DNA from: Phycisphaeraceae bacterium
GTDB taxonomy: Bacteria; Planctomycetota; Phycisphaerae; Phycisphaerales; Phycisphaeraceae
DNA length: 32,058 nt
Reading direction: 5' to 3'
Assembly (NCBI GenBank): GCA_028284155.1
Contig: JANQSF010000075.1
Span: forward strand, 1-32,058
Below the pieces are notes generated by a model, which worked only from the letters and a program-made list of their open reading frames with translations, was not told where the DNA came from and made no database searches. The position numbers and the translations under genes are program-made. Positions 17,715-25,040 of this stretch are shown piece by piece (the first letter of the stretch is position 1; each line of letters opens with the position of its first letter).

Positions 17715-17770
17715 GAATGACGAATAGCGAGTGGCGAAGTCGGAATACACTCCCTCCGACTTCGTCATTC
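17715..17770. terminator. Nested inverted repeat after ilvD
   Basis: CGAAGTCGGA (17735-17744) and TCCGACTTCG (17755-17764) form a perfect 10-bp stem with a 10-nt loop. An outer pair, GAATGACGAA (17715-17724) and TTCGTCATTC (17761-17770), offers a competing stem. It is the first strong structure after the ilvD stop. The left arm contains degenerate repeats of GCGAATGAC/GCGAGTGGC. The rest of the 220-nt gap to 17889 shows no gene. Confidence 0.5.
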
Positions 17771-17888
17771 CAGCCCCATCGGGACGCGACCCGGGAATAC
17801 TCCGCTTCGTCTGGCCCGTGTCCCTCAGCCGCTCGCGGCTTAGCGCGACCGCATTGCACAACGAAACAAATACACGCGACTCGATTGC

Positions 17889-18503
17889 CTACGGCTTCTG
17901 CTGCCGGGCAATGTAGTCACGCGCCTTGTCCGCGTAGCCCTGCGTCCGCAGGCCGATCACCTTCGCCTCAGCCAACGCCTGCTCGTAAGTCAGCCCGCCG
18001 TCCAGCACGCGGTGCGCGATCCACACGCCGCCGACACGGTTGGCCGACCCGCAATGCAGGAGCACCGGCCCGGACTTCGGGTCGGTCAGCGCGTCGCGTA
18101 CGCGGTCGAACACGCTGTCTTCCAACGTGTCCGGCACACGGAACGGCGCGTTGATGTAGGTCAGGCCTAACTCGCCGCAAGTCCCCGTTTCGTCAAACCC
18201 GCGCGATTCGGCCGGCGTGCGCAGGTCGATGACTGTCTTGACACCCGCGTCGCGCAACGCGCGCAGGCCGTCGGCGTTCGGCTGGCCGGCCAGGTACACG
18301 TCGCCGACTTTGTGCAGGTTGCGGACGCCGGCGATCTCAACGGCCTTGGGCGCGCTATCAGCCTTTGGCTTGACATCCTGACTCGTCTTGTCGTCCACAC
18401 CGTCATCGACCTTGCCTTCGCCGTTCGAGCAGGCTGACAGCATGACTAAGGTCAGCGCGATGCCCACACACGCAAACGACCTCTTCAAAGTTTGTTGCAA
18501 CAT
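17889..18503 (-). CDS. Lipoprotein with DUF442 / dual-specificity-phosphatase-like domain
   Basis: A 204-aa protein with a lipoprotein signal: 'FACVGIALTLVMLSACSNG' has the lipobox LSAC with Cys25, so it is probably membrane-tethered outside the cytoplasm. After a polar linker (26-55), residues about 60-200 match the DUF442 / beta-lactamase-hydrolase-like phosphatase group: 'VYLAGQPNADGLRALRDAGV', 'VIDLRTPAESR' (Asp93), and the loop 'LLHCGSANRVGGVW' with Cys151 and Arg156. The C-x4-R spacing fits this subgroup rather than classical C-x5-R tyrosine phosphatases. AGGAG about 7 nt ahead of the ATG supports the start, and TAAGGT further upstream may be its -10. Substrate unknown. Confidence 0.87.
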   Translation of the reverse strand: MLQQTLKRSFACVGIALTLVMLSACSNGEGKVDDGVDDKTSQDVKPKADSAPKAVEIAGVRNLHKVGDVYLAGQPNADGLRALRDAGVKTVIDLRTPAESRGFDETGTCGELGLTYINAPFRVPDTLEDSVFDRVRDALTDPKSGPVLLHCGSANRVGGVWIAHRVLDGGLTYEQALAEAKVIGLRTQGYADKARDYIARQQKP

Positions 18504-18609
18504 GCCGCTACTCCTGTAATCGTGTGAATCGCCGCAGGTCGTACCTTAGCGGCGCGCGTTACGATGAACCCACATCGTACCCGAACCGACACGATCGACA
18601 CGCCCCCGT

Positions 18610-19131
18610 ATGAGCCTGCCGCAGATCATCGCTCTGATGCTCGTCCAGGCGTCGCTGATCGCCTACCTCATCGGCGTGAGCGGTGCGTTCTATGTCGAAA
18701 ACGAAGTCACCCCTTCGCGGATGTCTGGTGCTCGACGCTGGTGGACCGCCGCCTGCGTCCTCATGATCGCCCACATCGTCGCCGCGTTTGGCGCGTTCCA
18801 CGGCTGGAGCCACGCCGCGGCCGTGGCGCACACCGTGACGCAGACGCGTAACGTCGTCGGCGTCGAGTTCGCCGGCGGCGTCTACGTCAACTACCTGTTC
18901 GTCGCCGTCTGGTTGACCGACGTCGTCTGGTGGTGGTGGGTCGGGCACGACCGATTCCGGAAACGTCGCGCGGCCATCACGCTGACGTTGCATGTGTTTA
19001 TGTTGTTCATCGTTTTCAATGCCACCGTCGTATTCGGCTCGACGCCGGCCAGGGTGACGGGGCTGGCCATCACCGCGCTCGTCGTGGTCGCGATGGCGCG
19101 ATTCGGTCGCCACCCATCGCCCCGGCCTTAA
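18610..19131 (+). CDS. Four-helix membrane protein of unknown function
   Basis: A 173-aa protein with hydrophobic segments at about residues 5-27, 46-66, 92-116 and 120-142, and a further one near the C-terminus (about 148-165). Histidines lie in or near helices ('AHIVAAFGAFHGWSHAAAVAH'), and there is a Trp run 'DVVWWWWVGHDRF'. The helix-embedded histidines could bind metal or haem, but I recognise no family. It is divergent from the lipoprotein gene, with 106 nt between starts. No Shine-Dalgarno is visible. Confidence 0.7.
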   Translation: MSLPQIIALMLVQASLIAYLIGVSGAFYVENEVTPSRMSGARRWWTAACVLMIAHIVAAFGAFHGWSHAAAVAHTVTQTRNVVGVEFAGGVYVNYLFVAVWLTDVVWWWWVGHDRFRKRRAAITLTLHVFMLFIVFNATVVFGSTPARVTGLAITALVVVAMARFGRHPSPRP

Positions 19132-19176
19132 GGCGCACGCGGGCGGTGAGAAACCTCGAACTGAGCGACTGTCTCG

Positions 19177-19241
19177 TGCCACGGCCGTGTCGGCCGTACG
19201 GTTACTCAAGCGGGCTCCACACGGCCGACACGGCCGTGGCA
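19177..19241. repeat. Two-headed palindromic element upstream of the DUF1501 gene
   Basis: Perfect 21-bp inverted arms (19177-19197 and 19221-19241) are separated by 23 nt. Each arm holds its own palindrome, ACGGCCG-TGT-CGGCCGT. The geometry matches 3889-3956 and 5131-5199, with unrelated sequence. It lies between the membrane-protein stop and the DUF1501 promoter. Confidence 0.9.
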
Positions 19242-19307
19242 GGAATACGACGCGCCGAAGAGTGTCGCCCCTACGCGCGCACCACTGTGTCGCCAGCCAA
19301 GCCCTCC

Positions 19308-19313
19308 TATAAT
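19308..19313 (+). promoter_or_regulatory. -10 box (TATAAT) for the DUF1501 gene
   Basis: A perfect TATAAT ends 8 nt before the ATG at 19322, which predicts a leaderless message. No clear -35 is visible at the expected spacing. Confidence 0.55.
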
Positions 19314-19321
19314 CTGCGACG

Positions 19322-20776
19322 ATGACCACGACACCTACTCACTGCCCGTCCCGCCGAACGATGCTCCAGACCGCCGGCTGCGGCTTCGGCTACCTCGCGT
19401 TGCAGGCCATTTGTGCGGAGCAGGCCAAAGCCGCGGAACAGTCACCGGTCGCGGCGGGGTCGCCATCTACTTCCGGCGGGGCGCTCGCGCCGCGCACGCC
19501 GCATCACCGCCCGCGGGCCAAGCGGGTGATCATGCTCTTCATGCACGGCGGCGTGTCGCACGTCGATTCGTTTGACTACAAGCCGCAACTCGCCAAGCAC
19601 GACGGCAAGGACATCCCGCTCAAGCTGCCAAACAACCTGAGCAAAGGGATCAAGAAAACGGTCATGGGCCCGCAGTGGAAGTTCAAGCAGCGCAGCGAAA
19701 GCGGCCTGTGGATCAGCGACCTGTTCCCGCACATCGCGCAGCACGCCGACGACCTGTGCGTGATCAACTCGATGCACACAAAGGGACAGTCGCATGGCCA
19801 GGCGGTGATGATGCTGCACACCGGGTCGGACAACCTTGTGCGCCCGTCGGTGGGTTCGTGGGTGAACTACGGTTTGGGCACGCCGAACAGCGACCTGCCG
19901 GGTTTCGTCTCGCTCACCCCGCCGCGCGGTCACGGCGGCCCGCGCAACTACGGGGCAGCGTTTCTGCCGGCGGCCTATCAAGGCACACCAATCGGCCACT
20001 CGGGCGAAAACGCGTCAAAGGCACAGATCCGATACCTGACCAACGACAGCGTCACGCCCGACGCGCAGCGCGACCAACTCGACCTGTTGCAGGCGATGAA
20101 CCGCGACCACCTGCAACGCGCGGGCAGCGCGCAGGGCGACCCTCAGATCGAGGGCGTGATCGAGTCGTACGAATTGGCGTTCCGCATGCAGGCCGAGGCA
20201 CCCAAGGTGCTCGATATCGACGGCGAAACGAAAGCCACCAACGACCTGTACGGCATCGGCGTGCAACCGACGGACAACTTCGGCCGACTGTGTCTGATGG
20301 CACGTCGTCTGAGCGAGTCGGGCGTGCGCTTCGTCCAAGTTTCGACGCCGTACAAGTGGGACCAACACGGCGGGTTGAAGAAAGGCCACGAGCGCAACGC
20401 GGCCGAGGTCGACCGCCCAATCGCCGGGCTGCTGACCGACCTGCAATCGCGCGGGATGCTCGACGACACCTTGGTCATCTTCGCGACGGAGTTCGGCCGA
20501 ACGCCGGTCATCGAAGGCTCGACCGGCCGCGACCACAACCCGCAGGGCTTCTCGATTTGGCTCGCCGGCGCGGGCACGAAAGGTGGCTTCCAATACGGCG
20601 CGACCGACGAGTTCGGCTACTACGCCGTGCAGAACAAGGTCCACATGCACGACCTCCACGCGACCGTGCTGCACATGCTCGGCCTCGACCACGAACGATT
20701 GACGTACCGCTACGCGGGGCGGGATTTCAGGCTGACGGATGTGTACGGGCGGGTGGTGAGCGAGCTGTACGCGTGA
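19322..20776 (+). CDS. DUF1501 protein with Tat-like signal
   Basis: A 484-aa protein with an N-terminal twin-arginine signal, '[20 protein letters not shown]' (Arg11-Arg12), as usual for this planctomycete family. The DUF1501 core is clear: '[20 protein letters not shown]', '[20 protein letters not shown]', '[20 protein letters not shown]', '[13 protein letters not shown]', '[12 protein letters not shown]' and '[17 protein letters not shown]'. The last two resemble the alkaline-phosphatase-fold metal site of sulfatase relatives. In planctomycetes such genes usually sit beside a DUF1549/DUF1553 cytochrome-like gene; none is adjacent here. The substrate is unknown. A toxin-antitoxin pair follows 14 bp after its stop. 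Confidence 0.92.
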   Translation: MTTTPTHCPSRRTMLQTAGCGFGYLALQAICAEQAKAAEQSPVAAGSPSTSGGALAPRTPHHRPRAKRVIMLFMHGGVSHVDSFDYKPQLAKHDGKDIPLKLPNNLSKGIKKTVMGPQWKFKQRSESGLWISDLFPHIAQHADDLCVINSMHTKGQSHGQAVMMLHTGSDNLVRPSVGSWVNYGLGTPNSDLPGFVSLTPPRGHGGPRNYGAAFLPAAYQGTPIGHSGENASKAQIRYLTNDSVTPDAQRDQLDLLQAMNRDHLQRAGSAQGDPQIEGVIESYELAFRMQAEAPKVLDIDGETKATNDLYGIGVQPTDNFGRLCLMARRLSESGVRFVQVSTPYKWDQHGGLKKGHERNAAEVDRPIAGLLTDLQSRGMLDDTLVIFATEFGRTPVIEGSTGRDHNPQGFSIWLAGAGTKGGFQYGATDEFGYYAVQNKVHMHDLHATVLHMLGLDHERLTYRYAGRDFRLTDVYGRVVSELYA

Positions 20777-20790
20777 ACAGGAGGACGACG

Positions 20791-21027
20791 ATGGTTCAAG
20801 GCGACGCCAAGTCCATTCTGGAGGCGGCAATGAATCTCCCCCCGGAGCAGCGCGTCGATATTGCAGACCGCTTGTTGTCCACGCTTCCCGAGTCTTACCG
20901 CGACGAGGTCGAGCGGCTGTGGGCTGAGGAAGCAGAACGTCGGCTGGACATCATAAAACGCGGTGAGGTCGAGATGCTGGACGGCGAGCCGATCATCCGG
21001 GCACTCGAGCGTGGCGAATGTCCCTGA
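20791..21027 (+). CDS. Antitoxin of a type II module (addiction module component, Unstab_antitox family)
   Basis: A 78-aa acidic protein. 'AMNLPPEQRVDIADRLLSTL' (13-32) is the helix-rich signature of this antitoxin family, followed by 'EVERLWAEEAERRLDIIKRG' and 'MLDGEPIIRALERG'. The family normally carries its toxin-binding segment at the C-terminus. A strong AGGAGG (20779-20784) lies 6 nt ahead of the ATG at 20791. The gene overlaps the downstream ParE-like gene by 10 bp, as in typical antitoxin-first operons. The gene is only 14 bp from the DUF1501 stop and might be read through from it. Confidence 0.88.
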   Translation: MVQGDAKSILEAAMNLPPEQRVDIADRLLSTLPESYRDEVERLWAEEAERRLDIIKRGEVEMLDGEPIIRALERGECP

Positions 21028-21317
21028 CGATGCGCATTAGCGCCGTCGCGCGTGACGGGGTCCGTCAGGTCCGTGCGTATTACGAGAGTCAGAGGGTCGG
21101 CCTTGGCGGTGAGTTTGCCCGAGAGCTTGGCAGAACACTGCGTGACATCCTCCAATACCCGAAGTCGTCACGTATTCACTCCAAGCGCTGCCGGCGGCGA
21201 AACCTCAAACGGTTTCCTTACGGCGTCGTCTACCACATTGCAGACGATGGTGGGATCGACGTGATTACGGTCATGTACCTTGGACGCGATCCAACGTTTT
21301 GGCATGACCGGCTGTGA
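21018..21317 (+). CDS. ParE/RelE-superfamily toxin
   Basis: A 99-aa basic protein. 'ARDGVRQVRAYYESQRVGLG' is the N-terminal helix pair. 'LRDILQYPKSSRI' and 'RRNLKRFPYGVVYHI' (about 60-74) are the ParE core strands, and the 'DVITVMYLGRDPTFWHDRL' end is diagnostic. Length is typical. ParE members poison gyrase and RelE members cut mRNA; which applies cannot be read here, although the 'FPYGVVYHI' form is ParE-like. The ATG at 21018 overlaps the antitoxin by 10 bp; a second in-frame ATG at 21030 would remove the overlap. Confidence 0.88.
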   Translation: MSLTMRISAVARDGVRQVRAYYESQRVGLGGEFARELGRTLRDILQYPKSSRIHSKRCRRRNLKRFPYGVVYHIADDGGIDVITVMYLGRDPTFWHDRL

Positions 21318-21389
21318 CCCTCCGTCACAGACGCAATGTTGCACAACATGAATCGGTCAACAAAGTACCGGAGCCGTGATGTGACTCAC

Positions 21390-22865
21390 ATGCAAGCCCT
21401 CACCGTGAAGACTTCGGCTATGGCTGTCATCGCATTGATGGGTGCGACTGACACTTCCGCCGCATTCCGCGACGTCTCCGAAGCGTTTGGATTCGCCGGC
21501 GGCAGTAAGGCCGCGTTTGCCGACTATGACGGCGACGGTTGGGTGGACGTCTACGCGGGCGGCAAGCTGTACCGCAACGACAACGGCAAGCGATTTATCC
21601 AAGTCAAGGACGCTGGGCTGTCAGGTGGCGAAGGCATTTGGGGCGACTACGACAACGACGGTCGGCCGGACCTGTTCGACTACTCGGGTAGCGGGGCGCT
21701 GTACCGCAACATCGGTGACGGGTCGTTCAAGCAGGTCAAGTTTGACAAACTGCCGACCGTCAACTCACGCGGGGCGGTGTGGCTGGACATCGACAACGAC
21801 GGCCGACTCGACCTGTACGTGGGCGGGTACGAGGTCTGGCAGAAAGCTGTCCACCCCGATGTGATCTACCGCAACACTGGCGATCACAAGTTCGTCGAGC
21901 ACTGGCGCTCGGCGGACAACGCACGCTACTCGGCTCGCGGCGTGACGTCGGGCGATTTCGACGAAGACGGCGACACGGATGTGTTCGTCTCCAATTACCG
22001 TTTGCAACCCAACTTCCTCTGGCGAAACGACGGCCGGGGCAAGTTCCAAAACGCGGCCAAGACACACGGCGCCGCGGGCATTCCCAATCAGACGATCACG
22101 TACACCGGTGGTATCCGTTATCCGATCTGCGGTCACACGATCGGCTCGGCGATCGGCGATCTGGATGACGACGGGCATCTGGACATCTTTGTCGCCAACT
22201 TCAGCCACCCGCCCGCCAATCAGGATCGGCCTGAGTTTCTGCGCAATCGCGGGCCCAAACACGACTACAAGTTCGAAGGCCGATCGGTCGGCGCGGGTTT
22301 GGCTTGGCAGGAGTCGTTCGCGTCGGCGGCGCTGGGCGACTACGACAACGACGGCGACCTCGACCTGTACTTCACGACTGTTTACGCCGTCGGTTCCGGC
22401 AGCATCCGCAATTACCCCGTGCTCTACCGCAACGACGGCGGCTGGAAGTTCACCAACGTGACGGCCGATCAAGGGCTTGCAAAACTTGGTCCGACGTACC
22501 AGGCCGCGTGGGCCGACATCGACAACGACGGCGACCTCGACCTGTGTACGAACGGCAAGCTGTTCTTGAATGAAGCCCCACCTCGTAACTGGATCAAGTT
22601 GGTGCTGGAAGGAGACGGCAAGCAGGTCAATCGCTCGGCCATCGGTGCAACAGTTCGGCTGAAGATCGGTGAACGCGTCATCACACGGCACGTCGAAACC
22701 GGAACGGGTGAAGGCAATCAGAATGACATTACACTGCACTTCGGCCTGGGCGATCTCGAGTCAGACGTGACGGTCGAAATCGCTTGGCCGGGCAAGGTCG
22801 CACAGCGTGTCACTGGGTTGAAAGTGAACCGGCTTCATCGGATCAAGTTCGAAAGAAGTCCGTGA
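21390..22865 (+). CDS. Exported FG-GAP/VCBS repeat protein with UnbV/ASPIC domain
   Basis: A protein of 491 aa from the ATG at 21390, which begins a signal peptide ('MQALTVKTSAMAVIALMGAT', probable cleavage near ASA); an upstream start at 21336 gives 509 aa. FG-GAP/VCBS repeats with calcium-loop-like motifs follow: 'ADYDGDGWVDVYAGG', 'GDYDNDGRPDLF', 'LDIDNDGRLDLYVGG', 'GDFDEDGDTDVFVSN', 'GDLDDDGHLDIFVAN', 'GDYDNDGDLDLYF' and 'ADIDNDGDLDLCTNG', predicting a beta-propeller. The C-terminus ('RNWIKLVLEG...AIGATVRLKIGERV...HFGLGD') is the ASPIC/UnbV domain. It is likely periplasmic or surface-located. It starts 72 nt after the toxin stop. Confidence 0.92.
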   Translation: MQALTVKTSAMAVIALMGATDTSAAFRDVSEAFGFAGGSKAAFADYDGDGWVDVYAGGKLYRNDNGKRFIQVKDAGLSGGEGIWGDYDNDGRPDLFDYSGSGALYRNIGDGSFKQVKFDKLPTVNSRGAVWLDIDNDGRLDLYVGGYEVWQKAVHPDVIYRNTGDHKFVEHWRSADNARYSARGVTSGDFDEDGDTDVFVSNYRLQPNFLWRNDGRGKFQNAAKTHGAAGIPNQTITYTGGIRYPICGHTIGSAIGDLDDDGHLDIFVANFSHPPANQDRPEFLRNRGPKHDYKFEGRSVGAGLAWQESFASAALGDYDNDGDLDLYFTTVYAVGSGSIRNYPVLYRNDGGWKFTNVTADQGLAKLGPTYQAAWADIDNDGDLDLCTNGKLFLNEAPPRNWIKLVLEGDGKQVNRSAIGATVRLKIGERVITRHVETGTGEGNQNDITLHFGLGDLESDVTVEIAWPGKVAQRVTGLKVNRLHRIKFERSP

Positions 22866-22923
22866 CACGCAGCATCACGGGCCAAGGCCTAGAGGTCTGT
22901 CTGCCTTGATTTATCGGGTTTGA

Positions 22924-23014
22924 GTGCCGCACTTTGGCTTTGCAAAGTGTGTCGGCTTGGCTTTCCGTGCCCTGTTCGCGCTTTGGCACACTTTGCAAAG
23001 CCAAAGTGTGGCAC
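22924..23014. repeat. Two-headed palindromic element, CACTTTGGCTTTGCAAAG type
   Basis: Perfect 22-bp inverted arms (22930-22951 and 22987-23008), extendable to 28 bp with one mismatch (22924-22951 and 22987-23014), flank a 35-nt spacer. Each arm carries the palindrome CTTTGCAAAG. It lies between the convergent ASPIC gene (+) and aldolase gene (-). Its AT-richer arms stand out from the high-GC surroundings. Confidence 0.9.
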
Positions 23015-23058
23015 CCCAAAAACGAATGCAGACGGCTTGCTAGAGGTGAAAAGACCTT

Positions 23059-23838
23059 TCAGCCGTTAAGTGTCTTCATGGTCACTTCGATCCCGCTACG
23101 CACCGCCCCCACATCCGTCGCCAGGCTGAGCAGGCGGCAACCGCTTTCGGCGCAGTACGCGGCGTGCTCCGGCTCGCGGGACAGGGCCGCCCAGGTCTTG
23201 CCGTGATGCTCGCACGCTTGAGCGACGCGGTCGATGGCGGCCTGGCACTTGGCGTGCATCGACTCACCGGGCACGCCGAGCGTCGCGGCGAGGTCGCCGG
23301 GGCCGACGAACAAGGTGTCAACGCCGGGCAGCGCGGCGATGTCGTCCACGCACGCGACGGCCTCGGCAGTCTCGATCTGGATGAGCAGCCAACGGTCGGC
23401 GTTGTGGCGTTCGACGACGTCGCGGGGGTGGACGCCGCCGTATGACGACTCGTAGTTGCCACCGAACAGGCCGCGTTCGCCAAGCGGCGGGTAGTACGAC
23501 CAGCGGACGATCTGTTTGACCTGCTCGACGCTGCGCACCTGCGCGGCCATGACGCCGGCGGCGCCGGCCTCGTAGGGCCGCATGACGGTTGCGTAGTCGG
23601 TCGGCGCGACACGCACGAACGCGGGCAGGTCGGCTGATCGGCAGGCCATCAGCAACGTCTCGAGTTCGCGGTGCCCCATCCCCGAGTGTTCCTGATCAAG
23701 CCAAACACCGTCGAGGTTCGCGTCGGGCGCGGCACAACCGACGACCTCGATGAACTTGGGCGTGACCAGCGCGCCTAGCGACATGACACGGAGTGTTTGG
23801 CCGTCGGCGAGGCGTTGTTTCATGGTCTTGTCTTGCAT
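23059..23838 (-). CDS. HpcH/HpaI-family class II aldolase/citrate lyase-like protein
   Basis: A 259-aa TIM-barrel aldolase acting on 2-oxoacid adducts. Family landmarks: 'DGVWLDQEHSGMGHRELETL' with His51, 'AFVRVAP' with Arg76, 'PYEAGAAGVMAAQVRSVEQ', 'LIQIETAEAV' with metal-ligand Glu156, and 'LFVGPGDLAATLG' with Asp182. Length is normal. The exact substrate (4-hydroxy-2-oxoheptanedioate, 2-keto-3-deoxyrhamnonate or another) cannot be read. The ATG at 23838 is chosen because TATCAT ends 6 nt before it and the longer frame to 23901 runs through a repeat. No pathway neighbours are adjacent. Confidence 0.9.
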   Translation of the reverse strand: MQDKTMKQRLADGQTLRVMSLGALVTPKFIEVVGCAAPDANLDGVWLDQEHSGMGHRELETLLMACRSADLPAFVRVAPTDYATVMRPYEAGAAGVMAAQVRSVEQVKQIVRWSYYPPLGERGLFGGNYESSYGGVHPRDVVERHNADRWLLIQIETAEAVACVDDIAALPGVDTLFVGPGDLAATLGVPGESMHAKCQAAIDRVAQACEHHGKTWAALSREPEHAAYCAESGCRLLSLATDVGAVRSGIEVTMKTLNG

Positions 23839-23844
23839 GGGGCG

Positions 23845-23850
23845 ATGATA
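23845..23850 (-). promoter_or_regulatory. -10 box (TATCAT) for the aldolase gene
   Basis: On the minus strand TATCAT ends 6 nt before the ATG at 23838, with no ribosome-binding site between. It matches the leaderless pattern of other genes in the window. Confidence 0.42.
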
Positions 23851-23855
23851 CAGGA

Positions 23856-23942
23856 TCAACCGCGGATAACGCGGTCGCGCGGGTGGAGTGAAGTCACCCA
23901 CAGCGCACTCCCATCCGTATCATCCACGTGATCCGCGGTTGA
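23856..23942. repeat. Inverted repeat element with CCGCGGAT arms
   Basis: TCAACCGCGGAT (23856-23867) and ATCCGCGGTTGA (23931-23942) are perfect 12-bp arms. Inside are a GGGTG/CACCC stem and the word CCATCCGTATCATCC (23911-23925), a near-copy of 1885-1899. The arms immediately precede the aldolase promoter. Confidence 0.75.
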
Positions 23943-23976
23943 CTTCATGATTGTCGTGCCGTGTTGATAAAGCGAT

Positions 23977-23998
23977 CCGGGCCTTCGGAAAGGCCCGG
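23977..23998. terminator. Perfect hairpin, second CTTCGGAAAG-type copy
   Basis: CCGGGCCTT and AAGGCCCGG form a 9-bp stem with a CGGA loop, the same design as 1848-1867. It lies 35 nt beyond the stop of the minus-strand gene ending at 24033, where it could terminate that transcript, although no T-run follows. Confidence 0.5.
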
Positions 23999-24032
23999 CT
24001 TGGGGGCGAATGAGTAACTGGAATCAGTGGTG

Positions 24033-24884
24033 TCAGGTCGTTTCGGACATGGCGGCGGTCGGCGCGAGGCCGAGCAGGGCGTCCATCTGTTCGGGGGTGG
24101 CCAGCAGGTCGGCGCGGCGTTGGAGCCAATCGGCTAATACGGGCTGGTGCGCGGCCGCAGCCGACGTCGCGAGCATGGCGTGCAGGTGGCCGGCCAACGG
24201 CGCGGGCAGCAACTCGGCCATGCGCACCTTTTTGTCGACCAGCGAGACCGCGTTGGCGTGATAACCGCAGGCGACCTCGTATCGGGTTTGCAGGGCCAGC
24301 AGGCGGAGTTGGTCGAACATCGACAGACGTCGCTTGTGCATCTGGTCGATGCCCAAAAACGCGCCGGTCAGGTCGCCGCAGCGCAGCGACGACTCGATGA
24401 GAATGACCAGCAGATCGACGCGCGACCGCTCGACCGTGCCGAGCCGTTCGGTCAGTAAGGTGCGCGCGATGTTGGCGGCCTCGGCAAAACGGTGTTGGTG
24501 ATGCCGGAGCACAGCCAACCGATAGTAGAGCGACAGCCTTGCGCCGCGCTGCAACGGCCAACGCTCGAGCGCGCCGGCGAGCGTTGACTCCGCGGCGGCG
24601 GGCGACGACTCCAACATGGCCCCGAATTGGCCGATGGCTCGGGCGGCGCGAGACGACACCACGCTGATACCGACCCAACCCACGGCCGCGAGGATGACGG
24701 CCGCCTCGGGCAGCGACGACGCCTGCCCGACGACCCAGTCGGCGAAGATGCCGCCGAACAGCAACACCAACACGGCGCGGCGTGCCAGGGCGTCGAGCGC
24801 GAGTTGGCGTTGAAAGACGCGCGATTCGAACGGCGGCCAGGTGTTGTGGCGTGGTTCAGCGGGTTGTGTTGCTTCGTCGGTCAT
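24033..24884 (-). CDS. Membrane protein with helical-repeat (TPR-like) tail, unknown function
   Basis: A 283-aa protein. Two membrane helices (about residues 36-54 and 58-77) form a hairpin with both ends likely cytoplasmic. The rest is all helical and Ala/Leu-rich, with TPR-like spacing ('LSLYYRLAVLRHHQHRFAEA', 'VDLLVILIESSLRCGDLTGA', 'LRLLALQTRYEVACGYHANA'), but no perfect TPR consensus. Layout mirrors the neighbouring gene at 25036-25965 (same strand, two-helix hairpin then helical tail), so they may be diverged duplicates. A repeat element separates them. No clear ribosome-binding site. Confidence 0.7.
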   Translation of the reverse strand: MTDEATQPAEPRHNTWPPFESRVFQRQLALDALARRAVLVLLFGGIFADWVVGQASSLPEAAVILAAVGWVGISVVSSRAARAIGQFGAMLESSPAAAESTLAGALERWPLQRGARLSLYYRLAVLRHHQHRFAEAANIARTLLTERLGTVERSRVDLLVILIESSLRCGDLTGAFLGIDQMHKRRLSMFDQLRLLALQTRYEVACGYHANAVSLVDKKVRMAELLPAPLAGHLHAMLATSAAAAHQPVLADWLQRRADLLATPEQMDALLGLAPTAAMSETT

Positions 24885-24922
24885 GGCTTGAGTCGGGCGA
24901 AACAGTCGCGATTGAATTCCGT

Positions 24923-25040
24923 CGTAGGGTGGGCCAAGGCTCGGCGCGGCCCACCAATGGGCGCAGCATTCAATAAGTCGTGACGAAGTTTCATGTCATC
25001 GCCAAACGGTGGGCCGCGCAATGCCTTGGCCCACCCTACG
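24923..25040. repeat. Two-headed palindromic element, GGTGGGCC family (copy 2)
   Basis: The outer arms CGTAGGGTGGGCCAAGGC (24923-24940) and its perfect complement (25023-25040) are 18 bp. Inner units GCGCGGCCCAC and GTGGGCCGCGC continue the pairing. Left and right units closely match those of 12411-12514. The right edge supplies the TAG stop codon of the minus-strand gene that ends at 25036. Short ORFs through it are repeat-encoded peptides, not genes. Confidence 0.92.

Noticed and set aside
19675..20790. A long plus-strand frame running into the antitoxin
   Set aside because: Only the last 78 codons (from 20791) are real; the upstream part is an out-of-frame reading of the DUF1501 gene.
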